Positions 62,436-64,000 of a DNA stretch of 64,000 nucleotides are shown here, in pieces. The stretch's first letter is position 1; every line of letters starts with the position of its first letter. The position numbers and the translations under genes were made by a program. The stretch is from Faecalimonas umbilicata (GTDB lineage Bacteria > Bacillota > Clostridia > Lachnospirales > Lachnospiraceae): positions 22,682 through 86,681 of the forward strand of contig NZ_SLZV01000010.1 of assembly GCF_004346095.1 (NCBI RefSeq), in the 5' to 3' direction. The notes under the pieces were generated by a model. It was not told where the DNA came from. It did not search any database and saw only the letters and a program-made list of their open reading frames with translations.

Positions 62436-63899
62436 ATGATGAAACAACCAAATATTTTACTTCTTATGTGTGACCAGTTTCGTGGAGACTGTCTTTCCTA
62501 TGCCGGACATCCGGACGTCAAGACACCTTATCTTGACACGCTCGCTTCTGATGGTGCCTTCTTTGACCGCGCCTATTCCTCCTGTCCAAGCTGTATCCCT
62601 GCAAGAGTTGCGCTTTTTACCGGGAAAAGTCAAGAGCACCACGGACGTGTCGGATATGAGGATGGTATCGACTGGAACTACGATCACATGCTCGCAGAAG
62701 AGTTCAGTACACACGGATACCAGACACAGTGTGTTGGAAAGATGCATGTACATCCGGTGAGAAAACATTGCGGGTTCCAAGGACTGCGTCTGCACGATGG
62801 CTATCTTGGATATTACCGGGATGCCTCCATTCCGCATTTTCAGCACCAGACGGTGACCGATGACTATCTTTATGATTTAAAAAACGCTCTCGGCTCCCAT
62901 GCGGATTTCAATGCCAGCGGACCGGAATGCAACTCCTGGGTGACCCACCCGTGGATCTATGAAGAACGGCTGCATCCGACAAACTGGGTGACGGAAGAAA
63001 GTATCCGTTTCTTAGAAACACGTGACCGCACCAGACCATTTTTCCTGATGAGCTCCTATGTCCGTCCGCACCAGCCTTTTGATGCGCCGGCATCCTACTT
63101 CGATCTGTACAAAGACAAAGAACTTAGGGCACCTGCCTGCGGCGACTGGGATGACACCGCAAGTACCGAACAGTTCGGATATAGGAAAGACTCTATCTAC
63201 GGCTGCAACGATGCCGAACAGCGACACAATGCAATGGCGGGATACTATGCCTGCATCACACATGTCGACCACCAGATCGGACGGCTTCTCTCTGCACTGA
63301 TGGAAAGCGGAGAATATGACAACACTGTGATTCTCTTCTTGTCCGATCACGGGGAACTACTCTTTGATCATCACCTGTACCGAAAAGTATTTGCCTACGA
63401 GGGAAGCACACATATCCCACTTCTGTTCCACGTCGGCAAAAATGTATGCCCTTCCAAACCGATTCGCAGCAATACGATCACAGAACTGCGCGATATCCTT
63501 CCAACACTCCTCGATTTTGCAGGTATCCCGGTTCCAGAGGGTGTGGACGGCTTCTCTCTGATGCCAGAGATTGTCGGAAAGCCGAAAGAAGAGCAAAACA
63601 ACCGCGAGTATCTGCACGGAGAACACAGCTTCCACTCCGGTCTGTCCAGTCATTTTATCGTGACGGAGACTGATAAATATATCTGGTACAGCGAGAAAAA
63701 TACTGAACAGTACTTTGATCTGAGAAAAGATCCGCGGGAAGAACACAATGCGATCGCCGACGAAGCATACCAGGCTCGGATCGCCTATCTTCGCGCTCTT
63801 CTGATTCAAGAACTCGATGGCCGCGAAGAGGGGTACAGCGACGGAGTCTCTCTCCAAAGCGGCTGTACACCGGTCGCAAATTTATCTCATATTCTATAA
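62436..63899 (+). CDS. Cys-type sulfatase (S1 family)
   Basis: 487 residues. Removes sulfate esters from glycans. N-terminal alkaline-phosphatase-like fold with metal site LLLMCDQFRGD, the formylglycine motif CIPARVALFTG (C-x-P-x-R) with Cys53, and LSDHGELLFDHHL near 305 providing metal ligands. As a Cys-type enzyme it needs an anaerobic sulfatase maturase (anSME), not in this window. There is no signal peptide, so it acts inside the cell, on sugar imported by the divergent ABC system. Two adjacent ATGs (62436 and 62439) are possible; AAAGGA is 5-8 bases upstream. Confidence 0.93.
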   Translation: MMKQPNILLLMCDQFRGDCLSYAGHPDVKTPYLDTLASDGAFFDRAYSSCPSCIPARVALFTGKSQEHHGRVGYEDGIDWNYDHMLAEEFSTHGYQTQCVGKMHVHPVRKHCGFQGLRLHDGYLGYYRDASIPHFQHQTVTDDYLYDLKNALGSHADFNASGPECNSWVTHPWIYEERLHPTNWVTEESIRFLETRDRTRPFFLMSSYVRPHQPFDAPASYFDLYKDKELRAPACGDWDDTASTEQFGYRKDSIYGCNDAEQRHNAMAGYYACITHVDHQIGRLLSALMESGEYDNTVILFLSDHGELLFDHHLYRKVFAYEGSTHIPLLFHVGKNVCPSKPIRSNTITELRDILPTLLDFAGIPVPEGVDGFSLMPEIVGKPKEEQNNREYLHGEHSFHSGLSSHFIVTETDKYIWYSEKNTEQYFDLRKDPREEHNAIADEAYQARIAYLRALLIQELDGREEGYSDGVSLQSGCTPVANLSHIL

Positions 63900-63908
63900 G
63901 GATTCAGG

Positions 63909-64000
63909 GGGTGTCGCAAAATCATCAAATTAGATGATTGAGCGATGCCCTCGCTCTATATGTGTAAAAAAACCGGAAAGAATCTTTTGAACTGTTGAAT
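63909..64000. mobile_element. Probable end of an insertion sequence (cut by the window edge)
   Basis: Begins GGGTGTCGCAAAATCA, nearly identical to the left end of the 94-bp element at 37914. It continues with short dyads (ATCATC-AAATTA-GATGAT and GAGCGA-TGCCC-TCGCTC) and an A-run. No transposase is seen before the window ends, so the type of element is not known. Part of it could also serve as the sulfatase terminator. Confidence 0.45.

Overview
The window reads as a chromosomal segment of an anaerobic, spore-forming, low-to-mid GC Firmicute, most likely a gut Lachnospiraceae (Mediterraneibacter/Ruminococcus/Blautia type; species not determined). Signs are the strong AGGAGG ribosome binding sites, sporulation genes (spoIIR, a DUF3794/LysM protein, a Spo0A-C-like protein), DnaE/PfkA adjacency, pyruvate formate-lyase fermentation, an acyl-ACP thioesterase of the Clostridia type, and sugar ABC importers without their own ATPase. 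Nearly everything is explained by housekeeping and carbohydrate genes. No tRNA, rRNA or CRISPR array was seen.

Layout. 1-10.2 kb (minus strand): a DUF1934 gene cut by the window edge, murI, pfkA and dnaE. dnaE is broken into three exons by two group II introns. The exons join in frame to a complete protein of 1158 residues. Intron 1 (5439-8517) carries a full reverse transcriptase/maturase/HNH protein. Intron 2 (3518-4837) keeps domain V and VI sequence but has only the first 132 residues of its protein. 10.3-17.7 kb: a fructan/sucrose-type locus (two permeases, lipoprotein, intracellular GH32, fructokinase) divergent from a LacI regulator, with clear promoters and palindromic operators between them. 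17.7-24.9 kb (minus): cvfB-like, acyl-ACP thioesterase, CDF transporter, spoIIR, GntR regulator, ispE, DUF3794-LysM and PrcB-like lipoprotein genes. 25.0-29.6 kb (plus): plsC, pncB, murF, HAD phosphatase. 29.7-31.3 kb: a Spo0A-C-like protein divergent from an XRE regulator.

31.3-40.3 kb (minus): nrdB/nrdA under two NrdR boxes, an unknown helical protein, a D-2-hydroxyacid dehydrogenase homologue that lacks catalytic residues, rlmD-like, yhaM-like, and an HtrA-like protein that has lost its catalytic triad. 40.4-44.9 kb (plus): mutS2 and a two-component system. 45.0-46.3 kb (minus): an orphan sugar-type binding protein. 46.6-50.4 kb (plus): pyruvate formate-lyase naturally divided into a 703-residue catalytic subunit and an 80-residue glycyl-radical subunit, followed by the activase and a 56-residue two-cluster ferredoxin. 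50.5-55.1 kb (minus): gdpP, rplI, dnaB and a MerR-type gene.

55.2-63.9 kb: an amino-sugar/mucin-type locus: galE, N-acetylhexosamine 1-kinase, nucleotidyltransferase, a small membrane protein, an ABC importer with a terminator-like hairpin after the binding-protein gene, and a divergent Cys-type sulfatase. The last 90 bases begin with a transposon-end-like sequence that also occurs at a 94-bp inverted-repeat element at 37914. The strongest candidates for closer study are the doubly interrupted dnaE with one degenerate intron, and the split pyruvate formate-lyase.
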